Below, piece after piece: positions 44,681 to 56,291 of a stretch of 64,000 nt of DNA (its first letter is position 1; each line of letters starts with the position of its first letter). The notes under the pieces are model-generated. The model ran no database searches and was not told the origin of the DNA. It saw only the letters and a program-made list of their open reading frames with translations. The stretch is from Macrotis lagotis (Eukaryota > Chordata > Mammalia > Peramelemorphia > Peramelidae). The translations under genes and the position numbers were made by a program. Location: contig NC_133660.1 in assembly GCF_037893015.1 (NCBI RefSeq), positions 158,683,092 to 158,747,091 on the forward strand. The letters are read 5' to 3'.

Positions 44681-47600
44681 ATTTTCATTTCCTTTTTTAT
44701 TATTATATAAATATTTTAATTGTTTTCCAATTACATACAATGGTAGTTTCTACCAGTCATAGTTATTTTTGGCAAGATTTTGAATTTTACAATTTTTCTC
44801 CCTCCCCCTTTTCCTCCCTCCCCACCCCAAAAGAAGGCAATCTGATATAGACTTTACATTTTCATTCTGCCATACTATCTTCCAGTTTTTGAATATCCAT
44901 GATATGCGTAGACAGAAACTGAATGTGTTGTGAGGGAATAATCAGAACTAAAAGGAAGAAGTAAAACATTAGAGAAAGCAAAATTATTTAATACATATGA
45001 CAACTTTTAAAAATTAAAAATGATAACCTTTGGTCTTCATTTATACTTCAAACTTCCTTCTCTGGATAATTCCCTTGAATTTGTGCTGATTATTGCCCTG
45101 ATGGAATGAGCAAGTCCATCGTGGTTGATCATCACCCCATATTGTTGTCATTATGTACAATGTTCTTCTGGTTCTGCTCATTTCACTCAGCATCAATTCA
45201 TGGAAGTATTTCCAGGCTTTCCTGTAATCTCATTGCTCATTATTTCTTATAGAACAATAGTATTCTAGCATATATATATATATATATGCTACAATTTGTT
45301 TAGTCTTTCCCCAATTGATAAACATCCCCTTGATTTCTAATTCCAAAAAGAACTGCTATGAATATTTTTGTACATATGGGATTTTTATCCATTTTCATGA
45401 TCTCTTCAGGATACAAACTCAGTAGTGGTATTGATGGATCAAAGGGTATACAATTTTTTATTGTCTTTTATTCATAATTCCAAATTGCTCTCCAGCAAAG
45501 TTGGATCAGTTCACAACTCCATCAGCAATACATTAATTTCTCAACTTTCCCATATCCCTTCCAACTTTGATCATTGTCAATTTTGGTCATATCGGCCAAT
45601 CTGAGAGGTGTGAGTTGGTACCTCAGAGATGTTTTAATTTGCATTTCTCTAATCAATAATGATTTAGGGCAATTTTTCATATTACTATAGATAGCTTTGT
45701 TTTCCTTGCCACAAATTGCCTTTGCATAACTGTTGACCATTTGTCAATTGAGGAATGACTTTTTTAATATAAATTTGATTCAGTTTTCTATATATATATA
45801 TATATATATATATATTTTAGAAATGAGTTTTAGAAATATTAGTTATAGTAATGGTTTCCCAATTTACTACATTCCTTTTGGTATCAGTTACAGTTGTTTT
45901 ATTTGTGCAAAAATCTTTTAACTCAATGTAAAAAAAAATTATCTAGTTTGTTTTCTATAAAGTTCTCTATCTCTTCTTTGGTCATAAACTGCTCCCCTTT
46001 CCACAGATCTGACAGATAAACTATTCCATGTTATCTCTATTTGCTTATAATATTGTCTTTTATGTGTAAGTCCTTTTTCTTGATAAACTTGTGAGAAGTT
46101 GGTCTTATCCTAGTTTCTCCCATACTATCTTCTGATTATCCCAGCAGTTGTTTATCAGTGTGAGTTGTTATCCCAGAAGCTGGAATCTGGGTTTATTGAA
46201 CAATAGATTACTATAGTCATTTGATATTTGCCCTGTTATTTAGATATAATTTTATTTGTGTGAAAATTATTTTATGGTTGTTTTCAAGAAGTTTCTGGGT
46301 CTTCCTTGGCAGGTAGACTCCCAAATATTTTACATTGTCTGAAGTTATTTTAAATGGGAATTCTCTTTCTATCTCTTATGATCTACCTTGTTAGCAATGT
46401 ATAGAAATGCTGAGGATTTATGTGGATTAATTTTATATCCTGCAACTTTACTAAAGTTACTAATTGCTTCCAGTAGTTTTTGGATGATTTTCTAGGATTC
46501 TCTAGGTATAACATCATCTGTAAAAGTGAGTTTTGTTTCTTCATTACCAATTCTAATTCCTTCAATTTCCTTTTTCTTCTCTTATTGCTAAAGCTAAAAT
46601 TTCTAATAAAATATTGAATAATAGTGGAGAAAACCAGCATCTTTGTTTCACCCCTGATTTTATTGAGAATGATTCTAGTTTATCCCCACTGCATATAATG
46701 CTTATTGATGGTTTCAGATAGATACTGCTTATCATTTTAAGCAACAATTCATTTATTCTTAAACTTTTTAGTGTTTTCACTAGGAATGGGTGCTATATTT
46801 TATCAAAAGCTTTCCCAAATTTTGAGAAAATCATGATTTGTTAGATTTGTTAATGTTATAGTCAATTATGCTGATAGTTTTCCCAATATTGAACCAAACT
46901 AGTGATAATTTGCTGTAATTACGTTCCTAATATTTTATTTAAAATTTTTGCATCTATATTCATTAGGGAAATTGATTTATAATTTTATTTCTCTGTTTTG
47001 ACTCCTGGTTTAGGTATCAGCACCATATTGGTATCCTAGAAGGAATCAGGCAGAGTTCCAACTACATCTATTTTTTCAAATACATTATATAGAATTGGAA
47101 CCAATTGTTCCTTGAATGTTTGATAGAATTCACTTGTGCATCCTTCAGTCCTAAAGAATTTTTCTTAGGGAGTTCATTGATGGTTTGTTGAATTTCTTGT
47201 CCTGAGATAGGGTTATTTAAGTACTTAATTTCTTCTTCTTTTAACCTGAGCAATTTATATTTTTGGAAATATTCACCCATTTCAATTAAATTATCAACTT
47301 TATTGCCATACAGTTGGGCAAAATAATATTGAATTATTACTTTAATGTCTTCCTCTCTGGTGGCGAATTTACCTTTTTCATGTTTGATACTACTAATTTG
47401 GATTTCCTGTTTCTTTTTTTTAAATCAAATTAACCAAAGGTTTATTTTTTTTTCCTGAAACCAACTTTTGGTTTTATTTATTGTTTCAATAGTTTTCTTC
47501 CTTTTGATTGCATTATTTTCACCTTTAATTCACAGATTGCTAATTTAGTATTTAATGGGGATTTTTAATTTGTTCTTTCTCTAACTTTTTTAGTTGCATG

Positions 47601-47993
47601 CTCAGTTCACTGAACTCTTCTTTCTCTCTTTGATTCAAGTAAGCATTTAGAGATATAATATATCCCCTAATAACTACTTTGTGTACCATAAATTTTGGTA
47701 TGTTGTCATTGACTTGTATGAAATCATTAATTTCTTCTATGATTTACTGTTTGATCACACTTTCTTTAAAATTAGGTTAGTTTCCAATAAATTTTAACTC
47801 TATTTCTCCTTGGCTATTTATTGCACATGATTTTTATTGTATCATGGTCTGAAATAGATGCATTCAATATTTCTACATTTCTGCATTTGATAATGAGGTT
47901 TTTAATATCTTAACATATGTTTAATTTTGTTGTAGTGCCATGTACTACAGAAAAATTCAATTTTCTCCAGAGGTCTATGATATTTAAGTTTTC

Positions 47994-48213
47994 TTTTTTT
48001 AAAAAAAAAATATTTATTTCCATCCATATATACAGGTATAATTTTGAGCTACAAAATTTCCTTCCAACTCCATCCCTTCAGCAGCAAACATTCAGGTTTG
48101 TTTACAGATTAGTTATTTTCGGTATGAGGAATTAGGATTAAAAGGAAGAGATACATAAGAAATAATTTTTATAAAGTGTTCATCAAATTCTGAAGGCTTG
48201 TTTTGTGTGTGTG

Positions 48214-48249
<36 letters not shown>

Positions 48250-48635
48250 CGTTTTGTTTTGTTTTGTTTTTCTTCCTCTGGATGAAGATAACATAGTCCA
48301 TAGCAGGTCTAATACAGTTGTTTTAGCTCCCTGAACTACTGAGTAGGGCTGCTTCCATCAAGGTTGTTCATCTCACAGTGTTGTTGTTAATGTGTACATT
48401 GTTCTCTTGGTTCTACTCCCTTAGCTCAGCAACAGATCCTGTAAGTTACTCCACACTACTCTAGAGTCTGACCTTTTATAGTTTCTTATAGAGTAATAGT
48501 ACTTCATAGCATTCATGTACCATAACTTGTTTAACCATTCCCCAAATAATGGAAATCCTCTCAATTTCTAATTCTTTACATCTACGAAAAAGAGCTGCTA
48601 TGAATATTTTTGAACATATAGGATTTTTCCCTTTT
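47994..48635 (-). mobile_element. L1 3' UTR insertion nested inside the L1 ORF2
   Basis: A 5'-truncated L1 piece with a poly(A) at the 47994 side and a (GT)n run at 48203-48250. Landmarks are 'CTCTGGATGAAGATAACATA' and 'AAAGAGCTGCTATGAATATT'. Flanking repeats CTATGATATTTAAGTTTTCT (47975-47993 region) and CTATAGTTATATTTAAATTT (48636 on) form an aged target-site duplication, so this is an insertion and not part of the host L1. Confidence 0.85.
48203..48250. repeat. (GT)n microsatellite inside a nested L1 3' UTR
   Basis: TG repeats with GC interruptions, ending before a (TTTTG)n stretch. The position matches the A/C-rich part of this L1 3' UTR subfamily. Confidence 0.95.
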
Positions 48636-50465
48636 CTATAGTTATATTTAAATTTTCTAACGATCTATTCACCTCCTTAACTTTTGTCTTGTTCATTTTA
48701 TGGTTAGATTAATCTTATTCTGAGACAATGAGGTTGAGGTCTCCCACCAGTAGAGTTTTGCTGTCTATGTCTTTATGGAATTTATTCAGCTTCTCCTCTA
48801 AGAATTTGGAGGCTGTAACACTTGGTACATACATATTAAGTTTGGAAATTACTTCATTGACTTTGTTACCTTTTAGGAGGATATAGTTTCAATCCTTATC
48901 CATTTTAATGAGATCCATTTTTGCAGCTACTTTGTCTGAGATAAATATTGTTACCCCTTCCTTTTTCACTTCAGGTGAAGCATATTATATTCTGCTCCAG
49001 TCTTTTACCTTTACTCTGGTTCTCTCTATTTCAAATGTGCTTCTTGTAAGCAGCATATTGTGAGATACTACTAATCTACTCTGCTTTCTGCTTCCATTTT
49101 TGTGGGAGAGTTCATCCCATTCACATTCAAAGTTAAAATGATTAACTCTTTATTATTAATCTCTCCTCTGTACTTTTCCCCTTTATTAACCTTGTCCCTA
49201 CTCCGTGGATTTTGCTTCAGAACATCACTTCCTGCAAGGTGTTTACCTTCTTCTATCAACCCCCTCCCCTTTTTTTCCCCTTTCTGTTTTCCCCTTCTTC
49301 TTTCCCTTCCTTCTAACAGTCTCTCCCCTACTTTCTATTCTCAACACTTGAAAGCTAAAATAAGGTTCTAAACTCAACTGAATGTGGGAGTATTAATCCC
49401 TCTTTAAATCAAATCTGATGAGATTAAGTTTCAGGTGGTTCTTATATCCTCCCTTCTTTACTTCTATTTGAATAGGTCCTTTGCCCCTCCTCAAGTGTTG
49501 CAATTTATCCCATCCAATCTCCCCCTTCCTCCCTTCTCTTTACTTTCCCTCCTTTTCAATGAGATATTTTTAAAAAATCATCCCCTCAAAGGCATGGAAA
49601 TATGAAGATCCATCCTTTCTGTCTAAGTATATTCCCTTTAATAGAGTTATAATTCTCAAGAGTTATGGGTATCTTCCTTCTGGGCAGGGATGTAAGAAAC
49701 TTCATCTTAATAAATATAGTATTGTTCTTTTCCCCTTGTTTATCTTTGCATGGATACTTGAGTCTCCTATTTGAAGGCCAAAGTTTTGGTTTAGTTTTGG
49801 TATTTTCATCAGAAAAGACTAAAAGTCATATCTTTTGTTAAATATCCATCTTTTCTCCTGGAAGAGAAGGCACAGTTTTGCTTGATGATGATTTCTTGCC
49901 TATAATCTAAGCTCCCTTGCTCTCTAGAGTATCATATTCCAGGTTCTTCAAATCCCTTAATGTTGATGAAACCAGGTCCTGGGTAATTCTGACTGTGGCT
50001 TCTTGGTATTTGAATTGTTTTTTTCTGACCTCTTACAGCAATTTTCTTTGATTTGATAGTTCTGAATTTGGCTACAATATTCCTTGGTGTTTTCATTTTG
50101 GGAGACCTTTCAAGAGGGGGGTCATGTATATTTTTCAATGACTATTTTGCCTTCTGGTTCCAGGATAACAGGGCAGTTCTCCTTCACTTTATACTGAAGT
50201 ACTGAACTGAGGCTTTATTTTTTTCCAACATTTTCAAGTAGTCCTATGACTCTTAAATTGTCTCTCCTGGATCTTTTTTCCATGTCAGTTGTTTTGCCAA
50301 TGAGGATTTTTCATTTTCTTCTATTTTTTCCATTTTTTATGTTGTTTAACAGATTCTTGTTGTCTCATAAAGTCATTAGTTTCCACAGACTCCAATTTTT
50401 TTTAGAGAAGAATTTTCTTCATTTATCTTTTGTAACTCCTTTTCCATTGGTCAGTTCTATTTTTT

Positions 50466-50617
50466 CTTTTTTTTTTAAAGTTTTTTTTGCAAGACAATGG
50501 GGTTAAGTGGCTTGCTCAAGGTCACAAGATAATTATTAAGTGTCTGAGACTGGATTTGAACTCAGGTACTACTGACTCCAACGCTGGTATCTATCCACTG
50601 CGCCACCTAGCCACCCC
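50466..50617 (-). mobile_element. Marsupial tRNA-derived SINE (SINE1/WSINE1 type) in L1 ORF1
   Basis: An antisense copy ending 'GCGCCACCTAGCCACCCC'. The target-site duplication is GGTCAGTTCTATTTTT (50449 on) and GGTCAATTTTATTTTT (50619-50634). It splits the ORF1 coiled-coil region of the large L1. Confidence 0.94.
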
Positions 50618-50852
50618 AGGTCAATTTTATTTTTGAAGGATTTGCTATCATTTTCCATTTACCCAATTGTATTTTTGAGGGAATTATTTGCTTTTTTTGC
50701 ACTTATCCAATTGTATTTTCATAGGATTTGCTTTCTTGTTATAAAATGTTAATTTTCTCTTGCATGGTGTTTATTTTCTCTTGTGTTTCTTTTCCCACTT
50801 TTTCCATTTGATTTTTAAACTCCTTTCTGATCTCTTCTAAGAAGTCTTTCTG

Positions 50853-51410
50853 GCCCATCAATTGTGGAATGACTAAACAAGTTATAGTACATGAATACTT
50901 TGGCCATAGATGGTTTGACTCTAGAGGTGCATGGATTGACTTATAGGATCTGATTCTGAGTGAAGCAAGCACAATCAAGAGAATAATGCACTCGTTAAAA
51001 AAAACATTGTGAGATGATTAACCAACCTTGATGGAAGCAGCTTCTCTCAGCAGTCCAGAGATCTAGGACAACTATTTTAGAATGACTATGATCCAGAGGA
51101 AGAAAAGCAAAATGAAACAAAAACAAAAACAAAAAACCTTTAGAATTTGATGAAGACTTTATAAAAATTACCTCTTATGTATCTCTTTCCCTTAATCCTC
51201 ATTCCTCATACTGAAAATGACTAATATGTAGATGTTTATCAAAAAAAAAATATATATATATATATATATATTTATGTACAATATTAACCTCACTGTTTAC
51301 CACTGAGGGGAAGGGGGTGGGAAGGGAAGTTGGAAGGAAATTTTGTAACTTAATAATATACAAATGCATATGGATGAATGTTAAAAAAAATAGATGAACT
51401 TTTGAAAATA
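50853..51410 (+). mobile_element. L1 3' UTR insertion, opposite orientation, inside the large L1
   Basis: A sense L1 3' end: 'GGAATGACTAAACAAGTTAT', 'CTTCTCTCAGCAGTCCAGAG', 'GATCCAGAGGAAGAAAAGCA', 'GGAAGGAAATTTTGTAACTT' and a terminal A-rich tail near 51410. AGAAGTCTTTCTG (50840-50852) and AAAGACTTTCTG (51412-51423) flank it as a target-site duplication. A (TA)n run lies at 51250-51270. Confidence 0.87.
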
Positions 51411-52364
51411 AAAAGACTTTCTGCACTGGAAATCAAATCAGATTCTCTGTGTTCAATCCCTTCTGTCTTCCATGAACTAATATCCTCATCTCCAAGACAA
51501 TATTCAATGGATAGCACTTTGTTCTGGTCTCTCATAAGTTTGAGCCCTTTCCCTAGGTTTTTGTACTGGGGGTAAAGTTGGTTTTCAGACCTTTAGTGTT
51601 GAGAACCCTAGAGGCCTTGTTCACTTAGATTAGGAACTTCAGTGGGCCTACCAGTAAGGAATGCCTGAAGCTTTCTCTGTATTGTCTATGTTGACAGTGT
51701 CAGTGGCCCAGTCCCTAGACCTGGATTGGATAGCACAATGTAGACTGGGCCCTCAGGCTAGGAAAAGCCACAGGCTCTCTCTAGGTAATCAGTGCTAGGG
51801 AAGATCTGCCATCCACAACTGGGTCTTGGGGTAAGGTACAAACACCTAGAGCTATTTCCTTTTTTTATTCTGGAGAAAGTCAGGTATTTCCACAGGAAAA
51901 GGTGGGGGGATCCTTGGTTGGAAACATTGGGGTTCTTCTACTGGAAATATGGGGACTCACAGAATAGGTCTTCTAGAATAGCCTACCTGGCCAGGTAGAT
52001 GTCTAGACAGCCCCTCTGGAGTTTTCCCATCTACGTGCTGCACACATGGCAAAGACTTCCACTGCCATTCTCAGGTTACTATCTAGCCTCACCCCATCAC
52101 CCCTACAAAGGGAATCTGCTCTTTTCCCTGGGCATGACCACACTCCCCCCATGGCAGACCTTCTTGGAGGATGTTCACCCTCTGTTTTTCTGTGGGTTCA
52201 ATGGATCCAAAGTCTGTTAAGAAGCTTGATTCATGCCAGTGCTGAGAGAAAAACCAGGAGAATTTAAAACAGTGTCTGGCTTCTTTCTACGATCTTGGCC
52301 CAAAGTCCCAAAATATTTCTAATTAAAGAATCATATAATATATTTGTCATTCTTTTTCAAATTT

Positions 52365-52470
52365 ATTGAATGAATGTTGGAGGGACTATGGGAAAATAAG
52401 CACAATGATGTACTATTAATGGGACTGTGGAGAGGTATTATCATTCTGAAAGGCAATTTGGAAATATATA
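52365..52470 (+). mobile_element. L1 LINE 3' region scrap
   Basis: 'GAATGTTGGAGGGACTATGG' and 'CTGAAAGGCAATTTGGAAAT' match the L1 region between the ORF2 end and the 3' UTR. The piece is short. It ends where a Mar1-type SINE begins. Confidence 0.65.
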
Positions 52471-52477
52471 TATTTAT

Positions 52478-52740
52478 TCACTTGTGTTTTGGTTGTGTTT
52501 ATTTCTTTGTGACCCCATTCAGGGTTTTCTTGGAAAAGATCATGGAGTACTTTGTCATTCCCTTATCTAGTTCATTTTAAAGATAAAGAATTTAGGTAAG
52601 CAGAATTAAATTACTAACCCAGGTTAACACAGCCAGTTTGTGTTTTAATCCAGATTTGAACTCAGAGAGATGCTGCATCCTGATTCTAGAAGTGGTGCTC
52701 TGGCCACTATCCATCTAGATGTCTCTAAGCTATTGCTAAA
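52478..52740 (-). mobile_element. Mar1-type SINE
   Basis: Antisense copy of the family at 29192: 'TTTCTTTGTGACCCCATTCA', 'GGGTTTTCTTGGAAAAGATC', 'CAGATTTGAACTCAGAGAGA' and 'GGTGCTCTGGCCACTATCCA'. About 260 bp, aged. Confidence 0.85.
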
Positions 52741-52764
52741 TCCTTCAGTCTCTGAGATTTAGAA

Positions 52765-53490
52765 CAAGTAAAAATCTTGATAAGGTTCTAAATCACTATT
52801 GATTAGAGAAATGCAAGTTAAAATTTCTCTGAGGAGCTAGCTCACACCATCAGATTGGCTAAGATGTCAGAAAAGGGAAATTATAAATGTTGGAGTGGAT
52901 ATGAGAAAATTGGAACACTAATGTATTGTTGATAGAGTGGTGAACCAACCTTGCTAGAGAGTAATCTGGAAGCATGTTCAAAGAACTATAAAATTCTGCA
53001 ATACTATTACCAAGTCTCATTCCCAAAGAGATCAAAAAAGGGAAAAGGACTGACATGTAGGAAAATATTTTTAACACTTCTTTTGTGGTATTAAAGAATT
53101 GTTAATTGATAGGATGCCAATCATTTTGGAAAAGGTTGAACAAGTTTTGGAATATGAATGCAATGGAATATATTTGTGCCATAAGAAATGATGGGTAAGT
53201 GACTTTCAGAAAAACCTGGAAAGATTTATATGAACTGATTCTGTGTGAAATGAGTGGAAGTTCTTTCAATGATACAATGATCCAAGTCAATTCCAAAAAG
53301 CTTGTGACTGAAAATGCTATCCATATCCAGAGAAAGAAATGTGGAGTCTGAATGCAGATGGAAGCATATTATTTTCACTTTTTTCTGTCCATGATTTTTC
53401 CCTTTTGATCTGATTCATCTTTCAAACATGACTAAGGCAAAAATATGATTAATATGATTGCACATGTTAGTAAGACATCAGAATGTCTAC
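52765..53490 (+). mobile_element. L1 LINE 3' end fragment
   Basis: 'CACTATTGATTAGAGAAATG', 'CACACCATCAGATTGGCTAA', 'ATTCCCAAAGAGATCAAAAA' and 'ATATCCAGAGAAAGAAATGT' lie in order from the end of ORF2 through the 3' UTR, ending near 'ATTGCACATG'. A 5'-truncated copy. Confidence 0.85.
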
Positions 53491-53699
53491 TTGATAATTA
53501 AAACAATTAATGAACTCAGAGCATATCAAAGAACATGTTTCCAAGAATGATAGTGTATATTTTGAATTTAACATGGAAAGAGATTTTTAGTGGAGTGACC
53601 ATAACAATTTTTCAAGACTAACTTTTGTTCAATATTTTTATCACTGCTTATAGAAGAAAACATAGACAGAAAGCTAATCAATTCTTGTTGCCACTTAAT

Positions 53700-53835
53700 G
53701 ATATTTTTTTCAGTTACATGTAAAGATAACTTTCAACATTCATTTTATGAGATTTTCATTTCCAAATTTTTCTCTCCCTCCTTGAGCTCCCTCTTTTCCA
53801 AGACAGCAAATAATCTGATATAGAAAGAAGCTGAA
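53700..53835 (-). mobile_element. L1 LINE 3' end fragment
   Basis: 'CAGTTACATGTAAAGATAAC', 'TTTCAACATTCATTTTATGA' and 'CAAGACAGCAAATAATCTGA' form an antisense L1 terminus. Confidence 0.8.
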
Positions 53836-53882
53836 CTCTACCAAAATTCCTCTCCCAAAATTTTTTAAAATACCTCAATCAG

Positions 53883-54030
53883 GGGCCACTAGGTGGTGCA
53901 GTGGATAGAGCACCGGCCCTGGAGTCAGGAGTACCTGAGTTCAAATTCAGCCTCAGACACTTAATAATGACCTAGCTGTGTGGCCTTGGGCAAGCCACTT
54001 AACACCATTGCTTTGCAAAAAAATAAAAAA
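53883..54030 (+). mobile_element. Marsupial tRNA-derived SINE (SINE1/WSINE1 type)
   Basis: Full length, with 'GATAGAGCACCGGCCCTGGA' and an A-rich tail. The target-site duplication is AATACCTCAATCA before and AATACCTCAAATCA after (54031 on). One of the better-preserved copies. Confidence 0.95.
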
Positions 54031-54399
54031 AATACCTCAAATCAGATTTTAGAGTGGCAAAGTGAAAAAAGGTCAGAGGGAGATATTTTTCCACTCTAAG
54101 TCAACTTAGGTCTGCAGGAAATTCTAAAACACCAAAGCAGACACAAACATGAGCATAGCATTAGTACCAGTAGAAGTAGCCCTGTCAAAAGCAGTAGCAG
54201 TTTGGGGAGATTTTATCCTTGAAACTTGAACCACATAGAAAATCTTTTAAGTCATGGAATATGTGAAAATCTCAAAATTATTCCAGAATGATAGAAAAAA
54301 TAGAGGAAACATTTTAATTCAAATGAATTCCCAGACTTCTTTCTTAGGAGTAGTCTGGTACAATCTAAATAGTGCTAGAAGGAGAGTTAGAGGAATTGG

Positions 54400-54640
54400 G
54401 TGGGTTCAAAGCAGATTTTGTCCACTTGTCTAACTTTAAACAAGATTATTTTCCTCTCTGTGGTTCAGTTTCCTTAACTATAAAATAAAAAGCTTGAACT
54501 AGATGAAAACTCAGATCTCTCTCACTAATACATCTCTATACATCTTATGAGATGCATAGCTGACCTATTTGCTTCACTGGATTGTTATAAGGATTCAGGT
54601 ATCAAGTATGTCACATTTTGAAAAGGGCTAAAATCCTATA
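54400..54640 (+). mobile_element. MIR-type SINE fossil
   Basis: 'TCTCTGTGGTTCAGTTTCCT', 'TAACTATAAAATAAAAAGCT', 'GGATTGTTATAAGGATTCAG' follow sense MIR order. Confidence 0.65.
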
Positions 54641-54644
54641 CAAA

Positions 54645-55095
54645 TATGGAGTTATTAGAGAAACAGTCATAATTACTCATACACTTGCAGTTTAGATGAT
54701 GCATACAAATCTGCTTTGTCCTTTTGATTTTTAACCAAAAAATAGTGGGAAAGGATACAACAGCTTAGACTGATATAGAAAAATATGTGTTTCTACCTTT
54801 AGTCTACTAATCATCATTTTTAAGAAGGAAAAAAGATTGCTGATTTGATTTTTTTAAAAATCTGTTTTAAAATATGAGAACCAATTCAGATGCTCTTCTT
54901 AGCTTATACATAATTAGATTCAAATAGATTTTTTGCATGGAAAATATGGAACAACTAACATTTTCTTCAAATTCATTCTAGTCTAGTATAATTTCTTTTT
55001 AATTAGGTTTAAATAAAGCTAAATAAATAATATTCTATGTTTAGCTCACAAAGGTTAGTCCACATCAGAGGTGTTGAAGAAGTGTTGAGACTGGT
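54645..55095. other. Unassigned AT-rich sequence
   Basis: No gene or recognised repeat. Confidence 0.4.
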
Positions 55096-55110
55096 AAGAT
55101 GAAAGACTTT

Positions 55111-55263
55111 TTTTTTTTTTTTAGTTTTTTTGTAGGGCAATGGGGTTAAGTGGCTTGCCCAAGGCCACACAGCTAGGCAATTAAGTGTCTGAGGCCAGAT
55201 TTGAACTCAGGTACTCCTGACTCCATGGCTGGTGTTCTATCTACTGTGCCACCTAGCTGCCCT
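55111..55263 (-). mobile_element. Marsupial tRNA-derived SINE (SINE1/WSINE1 type)
   Basis: An antisense copy with poly(T) start and end 'GTGCCACCTAGCTGCCCT'. Flanked by GATGAAAGACTTT and GAGGAAAGACTTT, an aged target-site duplication. Confidence 0.94.
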
Positions 55264-55269
55264 GAGGAA

Positions 55270-55780
55270 AGACTTTCAATAGTAGTTTTCTAAGGAAACA
55301 TCAGCAAAATGCAATTCTATAATCATTGTTAAATTCTTGTGTAGCATAGAACACATTGTTACACACTGTGGGAAATTTGGAGATAAAGGGACCACCAAGT
55401 CTCTGACTCCTAGGAGTTTATAATCAAGGAGGTCAAAATAAAAGCAACAAGTTAGAATGCATTATGGGAAAATATTAAGAGAGATTTAACAGTAAGAGAA
55501 GGGAAATTGAGCAGTGTTCAGTAAATGACAATCAACTAGCCTTTGACAGAATAAGTTTTTAATCAGTGGAAATTTGTAGTAAATTTGTTCCAGATCAGCA
55601 GGTCAGTGTACTTAAATATAAAGAACCGGAAAAAGATTGAGGTTAGGGAATTACTAGTATATTAGTTTTCAAAGGACATAGAGGTAATGAGTAGAAATTA
55701 TATGAAAACAATATTATTATGCATTATTATAATATATGCTATTATTTATTATGTATTTAAACAATAAAGGTATCATGGGA
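55270..55780. other. Unassigned, partly ancient repeat
   Basis: 55330-55500 ('GACTCCTAGGAGTTTATAAT') resembles the dispersed 'CAAGGAGCTTACAATCTAAT' repeat also hinted at 61240 and 62150. The family is not identified. The rest is unassigned. Confidence 0.35.
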
Positions 55781-55784
55781 TCAG

Positions 55785-55930
55785 AGATTTAGAGTCAGAA
55801 GGGACTTTAGAATGGAATGAGTTTAACTCTCTTATTTATCTGATAAGGACACTAAGGGATAATGAAGTTAGGTTACTTGTCCAAAATCATAGTGTCTAAG
55901 GTACACTGTGAACTGATGTCTTCCTGTCAA
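55785..55930 (-). mobile_element. MIR/MON-type SINE fossil
   Basis: 'GATCAGAGATTTAGAGTCAG', 'GATAAGGACACTAAGGGATA' and 'AAGTTAGGTTACTTGTCCAA' follow the antisense order of MON/MIR3-type elements. Confidence 0.7.
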
Positions 55931-55934
55931 TTTC

Positions 55935-56115
55935 AAATGACTCATGATGGAAAATGCTATTATCATTCAGAAAAAAAAATATTTCTTTAAGTTTTTTTCC
56001 TTGCATAACATGACTTATGCAGAAAATGTTTTGCAATATTACATGTGTATAACTTGTAGGAGAGGAAGATAGAGAAAAAAATTAGAACTCAAAATCTTTC
56101 AAAAAATGAATGTTG
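55935..56115 (+). mobile_element. L1 LINE 3' end fragment
   Basis: 'CTCATGATGGAAAATGCTAT', 'TTGCATAACATGACTTATGC', 'CATGTGTATAACTTGTAGGA' and 'AGAACTCAAAATCTTTCAAA' are the L1 3' terminus. Confidence 0.85.
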
Positions 56116-56291
56116 AGAGGTTAAGGTCTTTCATAGATAAAGATGTTACTTTCCCTATGGCTAAGAAAAGAGATGGAGAACTCTAAACTCTAAAATAAAT
56201 AGGAGGTAGGAAATAAAGCAAATCAGGAGCCAGGAGAAAAGAGAATAGCATATAAATCCTCATTTACTGAACTTTGGGAAAAATCTGAAAA

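Larger units (their letters stand above)
44694..52304 (-). mobile_element. Near full-length L1 LINE, dead, with nested insertions
   Basis: The minus-strand order is complete. A 5' UTR starts 'TGGGCCAAGATCGTAG' near 52304. ORF1 runs from about 51500 to 49900 (coiled coil E-E-I-R-K-E-F-K-N-Q-M at about 50830; C-terminal block K-F-R-T-I-K-S-K near 50060). A long purine-rich spacer follows. The ORF2 endonuclease starts L-T-L-N-V-N-G-M-N-S near 49140. The reverse transcriptase includes Q-R-C-W-F-S-P-L-L-F-N (about 46640) and [10 protein letters not shown]. The 3' UTR lies at 45500-44694. Many frameshifts and stops make it inactive. Removing the three nested insertions leaves about 6.3 kb. Confidence 0.88.

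Noticed and set aside
51792-52267. Three overlapping frames of about 70 residues on the plus strand
   Set aside because: They are antisense to the 5' UTR of the large L1.
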